Of a stretch of DNA of 64,000 nt, positions 7,849 through 15,767 are shown piece after piece; within the stretch, counting starts at the first letter, position 1, and each line of letters opens with the position of its first letter. The notes beneath the pieces are model-generated. The model saw only the letters and a list, made by a program, of their open reading frames with translations. It was not told the DNA's origin and ran no database searches. The DNA lies in assembly GCF_050586345.1 (NCBI RefSeq), contig NZ_JBOCEF010000010.1, forward strand, positions 1 through 64,000, in the 5' to 3' direction. The position numbers and the translations under genes were made by a program. This DNA comes from JBOCEF01 sp050586345. GTDB taxonomy: Bacteria; Pseudomonadota; Alphaproteobacteria; Rhodobacterales; Rhodobacteraceae.

Positions 7849-8769
7849 TCAGTCGCCCAGGTGGCGGTGGAAGAAGGGCGCGAGCTTCGCGACCGCCTCG
7901 GCCACGCAGACCTCGCCGTCGTAGAACTGCATGTGGTCAGCGCCCTCGACGACGTGCAGGTCCTTCTCGGCGCTGGCGGCGCGGGCGAAGAGGTCGTCGG
8001 ACATCCACTTGCTGCCCGCCTCGGCGCCCGCCACGATCTGCAGCGGCTGGGTCAGGAACGTCTCGGCCATGGCGCAGGCGTCACAGGCGACGATCTGGTC
8101 CAGGCTGCGGGCGGTGGCGAAGCCGGGGGCGGCGGCGCACTGGGCGCGCTGGGTGTGGTGGTGCTCCCAGGCCTGCCGCAGCTCCTCGTTCGGGGCGTCC
8201 TCCTCCTTCATCGGGGCGAGCGGCATGGTCGCCGTCGGCGCGCCGGAGGCGTCGGAGGTGCGGGCGGCCGAGCCCGCCTCCAGCAGCGGGATCGCGTCCC
8301 CGGACTTCACCTCGCCGGTCCAGCCGTTGCGGAACATCGCGCCGATGTTGACCGCGCTGACCGTGCCCACCGCCTTGATGCGGCGATCCACGATGGCGGC
8401 GTCGGCGGTGCAGCCGGCGCCGGCGCAGACGCCCATGGCGCCGATGCGGTCATTGTCGACGAAGGGCAGCGTGGTGAGGTGGTCGATGACCGCGCTGACA
8501 TCCTCGGTGCGGATGTGGGGGGGGGCCAGCCGGCGCAGCGCGCCGCCGCTCTCGCCCTGGCAGGAGGCGTCGCAGGCGATGGTCGCGAAGCCCGCCTCGG
8601 CCAGCCGGGCCGCGCAGGTCCCGGCGGTCTGCTCCTTCACCCCGCCGCCGGGGTGGGAGACGACGACGGCCGGGCAGGTCCGGGTCTCGTCGAAGCCGTC
8701 GGGGAAATCGATCACCGCGGAGATCTCGATCGCGGGGCTGTTCGCGTTGGTGAAGCTGATCTTCGGCAT
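7849..8769 (-). CDS. Alpha/beta hydrolase, YcjY/dienelactone-hydrolase-like
   Basis: A predicted cytosolic alpha/beta-hydrolase of 306 residues. It shows the oxyanion-side motif HPGGG (residues 39-43), the CDASCQGESGG segment, a nucleophile elbow G-V-C115-A-G with cysteine as nucleophile, and a C-terminal histidine in GADH279M. The pattern is that of the poorly characterised YcjY family, related to dienelactone hydrolases. The start at 8769 has GGAAG upstream. The frameshifted paralogue follows 75 nt downstream. The LysR remnant at 8890 is divergent, so this pair may once have been its regulon. The substrate is unknown. Confidence 0.82.
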   Translation of the reverse strand: MPKISFTNANSPAIEISAVIDFPDGFDETRTCPAVVVSHPGGGVKEQTAGTCAARLAEAGFATIACDASCQGESGGALRRLAPPHIRTEDVSAVIDHLTTLPFVDNDRIGAMGVCAGAGCTADAAIVDRRIKAVGTVSAVNIGAMFRNGWTGEVKSGDAIPLLEAGSAARTSDASGAPTATMPLAPMKEEDAPNEELRQAWEHHHTQRAQCAAAPGFATARSLDQIVACDACAMAETFLTQPLQIVAGAEAGSKWMSDDLFARAASAEKDLHVVEGADHMQFYDGEVCVAEAVAKLAPFFHRHLGD

Positions 8770-8889
8770 CGTGCCGTCTTCCATCCGGGGCTGCGCAGCG
8801 CCTGCGCCCGGGCCTGACGCCAGGATGGACCCCGGGGCGGCGCTTGATGATCTGCTCAATCCTGCGTTCGCCTGTAAGCAGGATGATCA

Positions 8890-9345
8890 ATGAGACGCGA
8901 GGACCTGGCCGACCTGTCGGCGCTGGTGACGGCGGCGGAGGAGCGCAGCTTCACGAAGGCGGCGCGGCGGCTGGGCGTGTCCCAGTCGGCGCTGAGCCGG
9001 ATCGTGCGGCGGCTGGAGGACCGCCTGGGCGTGCGGCTGCTGGCGCGCACCACCCGCTCCGTCGCCCCGACCGAGGCGGGCGCGCGGCTGGTCGCGCGCG
9101 TCGCGCCGATGCTGCGCGACATCGGCGAGAGTCTCGAGGAACCGGGCGAGCTGAGCGAGCGGCCATCGGGCCTGATCCGCATCACCGCCGTGGAACATGC
9201 GGCCCGGACGGTCCTGACGCCCGTGGTCTCCGCCTTCGTCGAAGAGCATCCCGAGGTGACGGTCGAGGTTGCGGTCGACTATGGCCTGACCGACATCGTG
9301 GCGGAGCGGTTCGACGCGGCGCTCAGACGGCGGGCCGACGGCTGA
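8890..9345 (+). pseudogene. LysR-family regulator, truncated to its N-terminal half
   Basis: The first 60 residues form a complete LysR helix-turn-helix (SFTKAARRLGVSQSALSRIV) and are followed by the start of the effector domain (GLIRITAVEHAARTVL). The frame stops after 151 residues at RFDAALRRRADG, where intact homologues continue for another ~150 residues. No continuation is seen in the other frames downstream, so this looks like deletion rather than a single frameshift. The DNA-binding domain alone could still bind but would lack effector sensing. It is divergent from the hydrolase gene. Confidence 0.8.
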
Positions 9346-9965
9346 CGCTCCGGGTTGGGGCGATGCCCGGGGGCGGCGAATTCAAACCCGCTCGGCCCGG
9401 ATCATTCGGCCGTCCGCGCCGAGAGATGATTGGACCGATGCGATCCGTCGAAACGGTCCCGCGCCGGTCCGGCGGCGCAGGGCGCCGTCCCGCCCGCAGC
9501 CGCCGCCAGGAGCTTGCCCGGGATGGGACCAGCCATGGGCGGAGGCGCCCAGTGCGTCCCGGCTCCCAATCCATCGCCCTGGAAGCCTCGAGAGCGAAGC
9601 GGCTCACGGATTGGCGCGCATCCCGCGCGGATCACGCGCCACGGGGGAATTCCAGCCTTCGTTTCAACCACGTGCCGCCCGCACCGCACGCCCCGCCAAG
9701 GGGGCAGGTCATGGGGTCGAATCCTCTCGGGTGCGCCATTCCCCTTCGCAGCGCAGGCGCCGCGCCCGCCCGGGCGCGCGGGTCCTCGCCATCCGGGCGC
9801 GCGCCCGGTGGGCTGAACGACGGGTGAATACAATCCAGGGAGTCCGGCGCGGTTTATTGCACAACCGAAATGCGTTACCCTCCCTGTTCTTCACGGGCCA
9901 CGCGCCAATGCTCCGAACCGGGGCGAAGGCGCCTCTGGGGATCGGCCCGCTTCTGGGGAGAAGAC
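9346..9965. other. Degenerate spacer, no intact gene
   Basis: This 620-nt stretch follows the broken LysR gene and has no reading frame with a recognisable product. A degraded tRNA 3' end lies at 9707-9738. The last ~130 nt are upstream of the VPLPA-CTERM gene and include an AT-richer segment (GTGAATACAATCC, GGTTTATTGCACAACC) that may hold its promoter. Confidence 0.5.
9707..9738 (+). pseudogene. Degraded tRNA 3' end (T arm, acceptor and CCA)
   Basis: The segment reads like the 3' third of an alphaproteobacterial tRNA-Arg-type gene. It has a T-loop-like GTCGAAT, the 3' side of a T stem (CCTCT), then CGGGTGC, a discriminator G and CCA. The 5' two thirds are absent and position 54 is G instead of T, so it cannot be a working tRNA. 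Such remnants often mark an old integration site, but no integrase is nearby. Confidence 0.45.
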
Positions 9966-10679
9966 ATGTACAGAACCACAGCCTGCGCCGCGATCGGCGC
10001 CTGCCTCGCCACCGCCGCCGCCGCGGCGCCGGTGACCTATACCGACCGCGCCGCCTTCGAGACCGCGGTCGCCGCGATCGCGGGGCATACCCAGGTCGAT
10101 GAAAGCTATGAGGGCCCCGCGCTCGGCACGGTGATCCCCGATGGCGGGACGGTCGGGGGCATCACCCACAACTACGCGCTGTTCGGCGGCGCCGCCGGCG
10201 AGCTGGTGATCGCGGATCACCCCACCAGCACCGGTGCGCAGTCGGTCGGCTTCACCCTCGACGGCGGCGCCACGGCGGCCTTCCTGGGCTCCGGCGACGT
10301 GATCGATTTCAGCTTCGGGCCCAGCTTCGCCTTCGGCATCGACATCCAGATGCCGAACGATTTCGACGTGTTCGCGGACGAGATCTCGGTGAGCGCCGCG
10401 GGCGTGACGCTGAACAGTTTCGAGTCGCAGGGCCTGGGCAGCGGGACCGACGCTTTCGACGAGGCTTTCTTCGGCATCATCGACACGGCTTCGGCCTTCA
10501 CCTCGGCCTCGCTGTCCTTCCCGGGCTTCGCCGGGGTGGTCTACAGCTTCGACAACGTCTCGATCACCGCGGTGGACGACACGCCGCCGCCCTCGGACGT
10601 GCCGCTGCCCGCCGCGGCGCCGCTGGCGCTGCTGGGGCTGGGGGCGCTCGGCCTCGTGGGGCGTCGCCGCCGGGGCTGA
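9966..10679 (+). CDS. Secreted protein with VPLPA-CTERM sorting signal (copy 1)
   Basis: A predicted 237-residue exported protein. An N-terminal signal peptide (MYRTTACAAIGACLATAAAA) is followed by an acidic, beta-rich body resembling PEP-CTERM 'choice-of-anchor' type domains. The C-terminus is the tripartite signal VPLPAAAPLALLGLGALGLV then GRRRRG: motif, transmembrane helix, basic tail. Such signals are processed by an exosortase-type sorting enzyme, and the protein would reach the cell surface or matrix. Start at 9966 has GGGGAGAA upstream. No specific function can be assigned to the body. A strong terminator follows at 10731. Confidence 0.85.
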   Translation: MYRTTACAAIGACLATAAAAAPVTYTDRAAFETAVAAIAGHTQVDESYEGPALGTVIPDGGTVGGITHNYALFGGAAGELVIADHPTSTGAQSVGFTLDGGATAAFLGSGDVIDFSFGPSFAFGIDIQMPNDFDVFADEISVSAAGVTLNSFESQGLGSGTDAFDEAFFGIIDTASAFTSASLSFPGFAGVVYSFDNVSITAVDDTPPPSDVPLPAAAPLALLGLGALGLVGRRRRG

Positions 10680-10730
10680 GGCCCAGTGGCAGGATCGGGC
10701 GCAGGATCGGAGCTCTGGACGGACCAGGGA

Positions 10731-10761
10731 GGGGCGCGCCGCCGCGGCGCGCCCCTTTTGC
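10731..10761 (+). terminator. Rho-independent terminator after VPLPA-CTERM copy 1
   Basis: A perfect 10-bp stem GGGGCGCGCC/GGCGCGCCCC with a 5-nt loop is followed by TTTTG. Confidence 0.75.
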
Positions 10762-10824
10762 GCGGCCGCCCCCTTGGCCGCGCCGGCCCGCCGGGCTTGA
10801 CCGCGGGCGGCGGGCCACGCCCTG

Positions 10825-11481
10825 ATGGCCGCCATGACGCCGCCGTTCCGCATCATCGAGACCGAGGCCTGCATCGCCGAGGGCATGGCCCACCTGCGCC
10901 GCGTGGAGCCGCGCTTCGCCGCGATCGAGGCGGCGGTGCAGGCGGCGGGGCTGGAGATACCGCTGCGCCGCCGCCCGGACGGGTTCGCGGCGCTGCTCTC
11001 CGCCGTCGTCTCGCAGCAGATCAGCGTGGCGGCGGCGGCGGGGATCTGGGCGCGCCTCGAGGCGGCGGGCGCGGATGATCCCGCCCGGCTGCTGGCGATG
11101 GAGGAGGAGGCGCTGCGGGGCTGCGGCCTCTCGCGCCCCAAGGTGCGGTACGCGCGGGCGCTGGCGGCGGCGGGGATCGACTGGGACGGGCTGCGCGCGG
11201 CGCCGGAGGAGGCGGTGCGGGCGGCGCTGACCGCCGTGCCGGGGATCGGGGCGTGGACGGCCGAGATCTACCTGATGTTCTCCCTCGGGCGCGCGGATGT
11301 GTTCGCGCCGGGGGACCTTGCGCTGCAGGAAAGCGCGCGGGCGGCGTTCGGGTTGCCCGAACGCCCGAAACCGAAGGATTTCGCGCGGATGGCCGAGGCG
11401 TGGGCGCCCTGGCGGGCGGTGGCGGCGCGGGCGCTCTGGGCGTATTACCGGGTGCTGAAGGGGCGCGAGGGCCTGGGCTGA
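10825..11481 (+). CDS. DNA-3-methyladenine glycosylase II (AlkA-type, HhH-GPD)
   Basis: A base-excision repair enzyme that removes alkylated purines. The helix-hairpin-helix V138-P-G-I-G-A-W is followed by the GPD segment with the catalytic aspartate D164 (FAPGDLALQ). The upstream segment LLSAVVSQQISVAAA is the standard first helix of the HhH-GPD domain. At 218 residues it lacks the extra N-terminal domain of E. coli AlkA and resembles the short AlkA/Mag1 form. Start could be 10825 or 10834; neither has a clear Shine-Dalgarno. It stands alone downstream of a terminator. Confidence 0.88.
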   Translation: MAAMTPPFRIIETEACIAEGMAHLRRVEPRFAAIEAAVQAAGLEIPLRRRPDGFAALLSAVVSQQISVAAAAGIWARLEAAGADDPARLLAMEEEALRGCGLSRPKVRYARALAAAGIDWDGLRAAPEEAVRAALTAVPGIGAWTAEIYLMFSLGRADVFAPGDLALQESARAAFGLPERPKPKDFARMAEAWAPWRAVAARALWAYYRVLKGREGLG

Positions 11482-11573
11482 GCGCGGGCGGCGGCGCGCC
11501 GCCCTCCGGCCCGCGAACGGGGGCCCCGCCCCCCTGAGCGGACGGATCCGCCCCCGGGCGCCCCAGGGGAGGT

Positions 11574-11620
11574 GCGGGCGGCCTCGGGGGGCGTGAAGCC
11601 CCCGCTCGGACGCCCGCGCC
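11574..11620. repeat. Dispersed 47-nt GC-rich repeat, copy A
   Basis: This segment matches 13564-13610 in inverted orientation at 44 of 47 positions by eye. Its core is a partial palindrome (GGGGGG..TGAAG..CCCCC). It lies in the spacer between the glycosylase and esterase genes. A shorter relative occurs at 32455-32485. It may be a REP-like element or a transcription-end structure. Confidence 0.6.
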
Positions 11621-11775
11621 GCCTGCCCCGATGCCGCGCGCCCGCCTGCCCCCGGCGCGCAGGCAGGCGGCGGCCCGGCGGCGGCCCGCCCCGCGCCTGC
11701 CGGGGGTTTCGCCGCGCCCCGGCGCGCGCTACCCATGTCCCCGACCCAAGCCGCAGCGCAGGAGGACGCCGCACC

Positions 11776-12432
11776 ATGACCACCCTTTCCGGCCCGACCC
11801 GCGACGCCCAGTCCGGCGACGCCCAGTCCCTCGTGATCTTCCTGCATGGCTACGGCGCCGACGGGAACGACCTGATCGGCATCGGCGACGTCCTGGCCGA
11901 GCACATGCCCAACACCATGTTCATGGCCCCCAACGCGCCCGAGCGCAGCGTGATGAACCCGATGGGCTACCAGTGGTTCCCGATCCCGCGGCTCGACGGG
12001 TCCACCGAGGCGCAGATGCAGGCGGGCTTCGACGCCGCCGTCACCTCGCTCAACGATTTCCTCGACCAGGCCGAGGCCGAGACCGGCATTCCCCCGGCGC
12101 AGACCTGCCTCGTCGGCTTCTCGCAGGGCACGATGATGTCCCTGCACGTCGCCCCGCGGCGCGAGACGCCCTATGCCGGGATCGTCGGCTTCTCGGGCCG
12201 CCTGCTGGTCCCCGAGCGGCTGGAGGAAGAGGTGAAGGTGCGCCCGCCGGTGCTGCTGGTGCATGGCGACATGGACGACATGGTGCCGCCCTCGGACATG
12301 CCCAAAGCGGCCGAGGCGCTGACCGGGGCGGGGTTCCAGGTGGCGACGCACGTGTCGCGCGGGGTCGGCCACGGCATCGCGCCGGACGGGCTGGGCCTGG
12401 CGCTGCGCTTCATGCAGGACCGTCTGGGCTGA
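11776..12432 (+). CDS. Phospholipase/carboxylesterase family serine hydrolase
   Basis: A 218-residue alpha/beta-hydrolase of the acyl-protein thioesterase/carboxylesterase II family (COG0400). It shows FLHGYGADGND near the N-terminus, nucleophile elbow G-F-S116-Q-G, an acidic residue in HGDMDDMVP (D167) and the catalytic His in GVGH199G. The ATG at 11776 has AGGAGGA 10 nt upstream. Cytosolic hydrolysis of short-chain esters is the known activity of relatives; the physiological substrate here is not evident. It stands as a single gene. Confidence 0.88.
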   Translation: MTTLSGPTRDAQSGDAQSLVIFLHGYGADGNDLIGIGDVLAEHMPNTMFMAPNAPERSVMNPMGYQWFPIPRLDGSTEAQMQAGFDAAVTSLNDFLDQAEAETGIPPAQTCLVGFSQGTMMSLHVAPRRETPYAGIVGFSGRLLVPERLEEEVKVRPPVLLVHGDMDDMVPPSDMPKAAEALTGAGFQVATHVSRGVGHGIAPDGLGLALRFMQDRLG

Positions 12433-12797
12433 GCGCCCGGGCGGGGCGCAGCCCCCGCCGCCGCTGGCGAGACCGGATTGGGGGGGTGCAGGGCCGCGGG
12501 GCCCTGCGCCCCCTTTCCCTTTCGCGCGGCCCGCTTCCCTTGCGCGCGCCCCGATGCGCCCCCGCGCGCGCAGGCCCGCGCCGGCGCGCGCCCGGGCGCC
12601 CGCCCCGCCGCCGCCGCCCGGGAAAACCGCGCGCCCTGTCGCGAAACCGTCGTCGAACCCGGGCAGGATCGCTGCAATTCGCTGCGACCCCCACGATCAT
12701 GGGAGTTGCCGTCTCGTTAACGCGAGATATAGTGGACTCATCTGGGACGGGTTCGTCCCGTCCCGCGCCGGTCAAACGTCGCCAAGGGACGGGAAGC
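12433..12797. other. Spacer upstream of HNH gene with hairpin
   Basis: No gene seen. Most is GC-rich low-complexity DNA. Near the 3' end the composition falls (CGTTAACGCGAGATATAG at 12714-12731), which is a plausible promoter area. A 6-bp hairpin GGGACG/CGTCCC lies at 12744-12759, in the likely 5' leader of the HNH gene. Confidence 0.45.
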
Positions 12798-13391
12798 ATG
12801 CACGCCCATCACGACCCTTACGCCAGCAATTTCGTCCGGTCTCCCGCCCGATTGCGGGAGCACCCGGCGCTGGTGTTGAACGCGGATTACCGTCCGCTGT
12901 CCTATTTTCCCCTGTCGCTCTGGCCCTGGCAGGAGGCGGTGAAGGCCGTCTTCCTCGACCGGGTGTCCATCGTCGCCGAATACGACGCCGTCGCGCGCTC
13001 GCCCTCGGCCGAGTTCCGCCTGCCCTCGGTGGTGGTGCTGCGCGACTACGTGAAGCCCGGCCGGATGGCCGCCTTCACCCGGTTCAACCTGTTCCTGCGG
13101 GACGGGTTCTCCTGCCAGTATTGCGGGGCGAAGGGGGACATGACCTTCGACCACGTGATCCCGCGCGCCCGCGGCGGGCGCACGACCTGGGAGAACGTGG
13201 TGGCCGCCTGCGGACCCTGCAACCTGCGCAAGGGGTCCAAGACCCTGGCGCAGGCGGGGATGCGGCTGCGCCATCCGCCGCGCAGGCCGGGGGCGGAGGA
13301 GCTGCGCAACGCCGGCCGCCGCTTCCCGCCGAACCACCTTCACGAAAGCTGGATGGACTTCCTCTACTGGGACGCCCCGCTGGACCCGTGA
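12798..13391 (+). CDS. HNH endonuclease family protein
   Basis: A 197-residue protein with a C-terminal HNH nuclease fold. The zinc-binding C-Q-Y-C pair and later C-G-P-C flank the catalytic core TFDHVIPRARGG and the ENVVAAC helix. The N-terminal ~85 residues (ALVLNADYRPLSYFPLSLWP) are a conserved extension found in proteobacterial and cyanobacterial stand-alone HNH proteins with a housekeeping distribution. The start at 12798 has GGGAAG upstream; a longer start at 12699 is possible. It is followed immediately by a strong terminator, so it is monocistronic. Biological role is unknown; there is no associated phage or restriction gene. Confidence 0.87.
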   Translation: MHAHHDPYASNFVRSPARLREHPALVLNADYRPLSYFPLSLWPWQEAVKAVFLDRVSIVAEYDAVARSPSAEFRLPSVVVLRDYVKPGRMAAFTRFNLFLRDGFSCQYCGAKGDMTFDHVIPRARGGRTTWENVVAACGPCNLRKGSKTLAQAGMRLRHPPRRPGAEELRNAGRRFPPNHLHESWMDFLYWDAPLDP

Positions 13392-13397
13392 CCCTTC

Positions 13398-13425
13398 CGA
13401 CCGCCCGCGTGCGGTCGTTTTTTTT
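13398..13425 (+). terminator. Rho-independent terminator of HNH gene
   Basis: A perfect 7-bp stem CGACCGC/GCGGTCG, loop of 6, followed by eight T. It begins 7 nt after the stop codon. Confidence 0.92.
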
Positions 13426-13563
13426 GGGAGAGGGCGGCGCGATCCGGCCCGGAGAGGACCGCGCGGGGGCGCGCCGCTCCGCACGGGGACGCGCCCCCGC
13501 GCGCGCCATGGGTCGCCGCCGCGCCGGCGCCGCCGCCGCCACGGGCGCGCCGCAGACCGGCGC

Positions 13564-13610
13564 GGCGCGGGCGGGCGAGCGGGGGCTTCATGCCCCCCGA
13601 GGCCGCCCGC
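13564..13610. repeat. Dispersed 47-nt GC-rich repeat, copy B
   Basis: Inverted counterpart of the copy at 11574-11620, with three mismatches. It lies in the spacer between the HNH terminator and the 3' end of the His/Met-rich gene. Confidence 0.6.
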
Positions 13611-13630
13611 TCCCGGCGCGGACCTGCTAT

Positions 13631-14377
13631 TCAGTGCGCGTGGCCCTGCGCGTGCGGATCGCGCCCCGAGGCGATGGCGAGGTGGTGCGGCTGGTGATGC
13701 GCGCCCGTCGCCATCAGCCCCTGCAGGCCGAGCCCGCGGATCATCGCCTCGGCCCCCTCGGGCCCGGTGACCGAGAGGGTCAGCACGCCCTCTTCCATCG
13801 CGATCCCAGCCGACACGCCCAGCTCCGCCTCGACCATCGGCATGTGCGCCGGGATCATCCGCCAGGCCGCGGCGCCGCCCGGCTCGTCCCGGTGGATGGT
13901 GAAGCGGGCGCCGCCGGGGATCGGCTCGGCGCGGGGCAGAAGCTCGGTCATCAGGGCGTCCATGTCGCGCAGGTGGGCGGCGAGGGCGGGGATGTCGACG
14001 CGGCGCCAGTCGGTGTCGGGATCGGCCTGGAGCAGGGCCACGATCTCGGCGATGGCGGCGAAGGCGCCCTGCCCGACCTCGAAGGGCAGCGCGCCCTCGG
14101 GCCGCCAGTCGTCGCCCTCGCCGTGGCCGCCGTGATCCATGCCGCCCCCGGCCATGCCGCCCGCATGGGCGCCATCGCCATGCATGCCCCCGGCGTGCGC
14201 GCCGTGGTGCATTCCCTCGCCGTGGCCGCCGTGCTGCATGCCCTCGACATGCTTCATGCCCGCGCCATGGCCGTCATGCGCCATGCCCTCGGCCAGGCCC
14301 GGCAGGGGCGCGGCGAGGATCGAGAGCGCGATGGCGGAAAACACAACGCCCCGGGGGGCGCGGGGGCGGCGTCTCAT
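13631..14377 (-). CDS. Exported His/Met/Gly-rich protein, putative metal-binding
   Basis: A 248-residue protein with an N-terminal signal peptide (GVVFSAIALSILAAPLPGLA). A ~65-residue low-complexity region follows, built from short M/H/G units such as GMQHGGHGEGMHHGAHAGGM. The C-terminal ~140 residues form a folded domain of unknown family (ALPFEVGQGAFAAIAEIVAL onward) that ends in another histidine-rich tail (HAQGHAH). The Met/His spacing resembles periplasmic copper-binding proteins, but no named family was recognised. A GGGAGAG precedes the start. It lies upstream of no obvious copper gene; dsbB is the next gene on the same strand, 72 nt away. Periplasmic metal buffering is inference. Confidence 0.7.
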   Translation of the reverse strand: MRRRPRAPRGVVFSAIALSILAAPLPGLAEGMAHDGHGAGMKHVEGMQHGGHGEGMHHGAHAGGMHGDGAHAGGMAGGGMDHGGHGEGDDWRPEGALPFEVGQGAFAAIAEIVALLQADPDTDWRRVDIPALAAHLRDMDALMTELLPRAEPIPGGARFTIHRDEPGGAAAWRMIPAHMPMVEAELGVSAGIAMEEGVLTLSVTGPEGAEAMIRGLGLQGLMATGAHHQPHHLAIASGRDPHAQGHAH

Positions 14378-14449
14378 GGCTCTCTCCCGGTCAGGTCCGG
14401 GCGCAGCCTATCACGCCCCCTGCCGGGAACGCACGCCGCCGCGGGCCGC

Positions 14450-14917
14450 TCAGCGCCGCAGCGCCAACGCCCAGCAGGCCAGCAGCGCGAGAGAGATGAT
14501 CCCGTTCCAGCTCGCCATCGACAGGCCCAGCAGCTCCCACGCCACCTCGTCGCAGCGCACGACGGGGGCGGCGAGGATCTCGGCCAGCAGGTCGTCGGCC
14601 GAGAGCCCGTTCCCCTGCCCGACCGAGCATTCGGTGATCCCTTCCCACCACTTGCGCTCGACGCCCGTGTGCAGCAGCGCCAGCCCGGCCGAGACCGCCA
14701 TCGCCAGCGCCCCGAGCGCCGCGGCGGGGCGCAGCAGGGACGGGACCGCCAGCGCGGCGATGCCGAGGGCGATAGCGGCGGCGTGCGGCCAGCGCTGCCA
14801 GATGCACATCTCGCAGGGCGCGAGGCCCATGACGTGCTGGAAGAAGAACGCCCCGGCCAGCAGGCCGAGCGAGCCGCCGGCGGCGAGCTGCACGAGGATG
14901 TGGGGCGCGAGGCGCAT
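14450..14917 (-). CDS. dsbB: Disulfide bond formation protein B (DsbB family)
   Basis: A 155-residue inner-membrane quinone reductase that reoxidises DsbA. Four transmembrane helices are apparent. The first periplasmic pair is P-C35-E-M-C38 and the second pair is C97 (ITECSVG) and C122 (VVRCDE), as required. AAGGAG precedes the ATG. The upstream gene yqaA on the same strand ends 52 nt before, so the two may form an operon. No dsbA is in the window. Confidence 0.88.
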   Translation of the reverse strand: MRLAPHILVQLAAGGSLGLLAGAFFFQHVMGLAPCEMCIWQRWPHAAAIALGIAALAVPSLLRPAAALGALAMAVSAGLALLHTGVERKWWEGITECSVGQGNGLSADDLLAEILAAPVVRCDEVAWELLGLSMASWNGIISLALLACWALALRR

Positions 14918-14969
14918 GGGCGGCTCCTTGGCAGGCGTCAGGCTTGAACGGGCCTGGGCCCGAACGGGG

Positions 14970-15551
14970 TCAGAGCAGGAAGCGCGCCGCGGCGAACCCG
15001 CCGATCAGCAGCGCGATGGCGACGGTGGCGACGAGGCCGAAGCGGCGCTCGATGAAGTCGCGGATCGGGGCGCCGAACTTCCACAGCAGGGCGGCGACGA
15101 TGAAGAAGCGCAGCCCCCGCGCCAGCACCGAGGTCGCCATGAAGGTCCAGAAATCGAGGCCGGTGACACCTGAAAAGATCGTGATGACCTTGTAGGGGAA
15201 CGGCGTGACCCCGGCGATCAGCACCGCCCAGAAGCCCTGGTCGTTATAGGCGATGGCCAGCTCGTCGAACTTGCCGTCCTTGCCGTAGAATTCCAGCACC
15301 GGGCGGCCGATGCTGTCGAAGAACTCGGCCCCGATCCACCAGCCGAAGGCGCCCCCCGCGACCGAGGCGGCGGTGCAGACCGCGGCGATCAGCCAGGCCC
15401 GGGTGGGGGCGGCGATGATCATCGGGATCAGCATCACGTCCGGCGGGATCGGGAAGACCGAGCTTTCGATGAAGGCCACCGCGGCGAGGGTGAACAGCGC
15501 CCAGGGCTTCTCGGCCTGGTCGATCACCCAGTCATAGGTTCGGCGCAGCAT
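14970..15551 (-). CDS. YqaA/DedA-family membrane protein (VTT domain)
   Basis: A 193-residue integral membrane protein of the SNARE-associated/VTT superfamily. The re-entrant signature is visible in AFIESSVFPIPPDVMLIPMI (first half) and GVTPFPYKVITIFSGVTGLD (second half), the YqaA subfamily pattern. Members act in envelope homeostasis and some in polyprenyl-phosphate or phospholipid flipping; the role of YqaA itself is unclear. A GGAG precedes the ATG. It is probably cotranscribed with dsbB. Confidence 0.85.
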   Translation of the reverse strand: MLRRTYDWVIDQAEKPWALFTLAAVAFIESSVFPIPPDVMLIPMIIAAPTRAWLIAAVCTAASVAGGAFGWWIGAEFFDSIGRPVLEFYGKDGKFDELAIAYNDQGFWAVLIAGVTPFPYKVITIFSGVTGLDFWTFMATSVLARGLRFFIVAALLWKFGAPIRDFIERRFGLVATVAIALLIGGFAAARFLL

Positions 15552-15767
15552 GGGGGTCTCCGGCGCGGCTTCCGGCGCGGATGCTGCGCCGCGTCAGGTG
15601 ATAACGCGGGGAAATGGACGAGGAAAGGCGCGTCGGGTCGCGGCCCGCCCCGGTAAACCCCGCCGCCCCGGTAAACGCCGTCTTCACCCTTCCCCGCCAC
15701 CCTTGCGCCCGGGCCCGGTCCGGGACCGCGACGCGGCCCGGGACCCGGGCCGAGGGGAGGGACGCGG

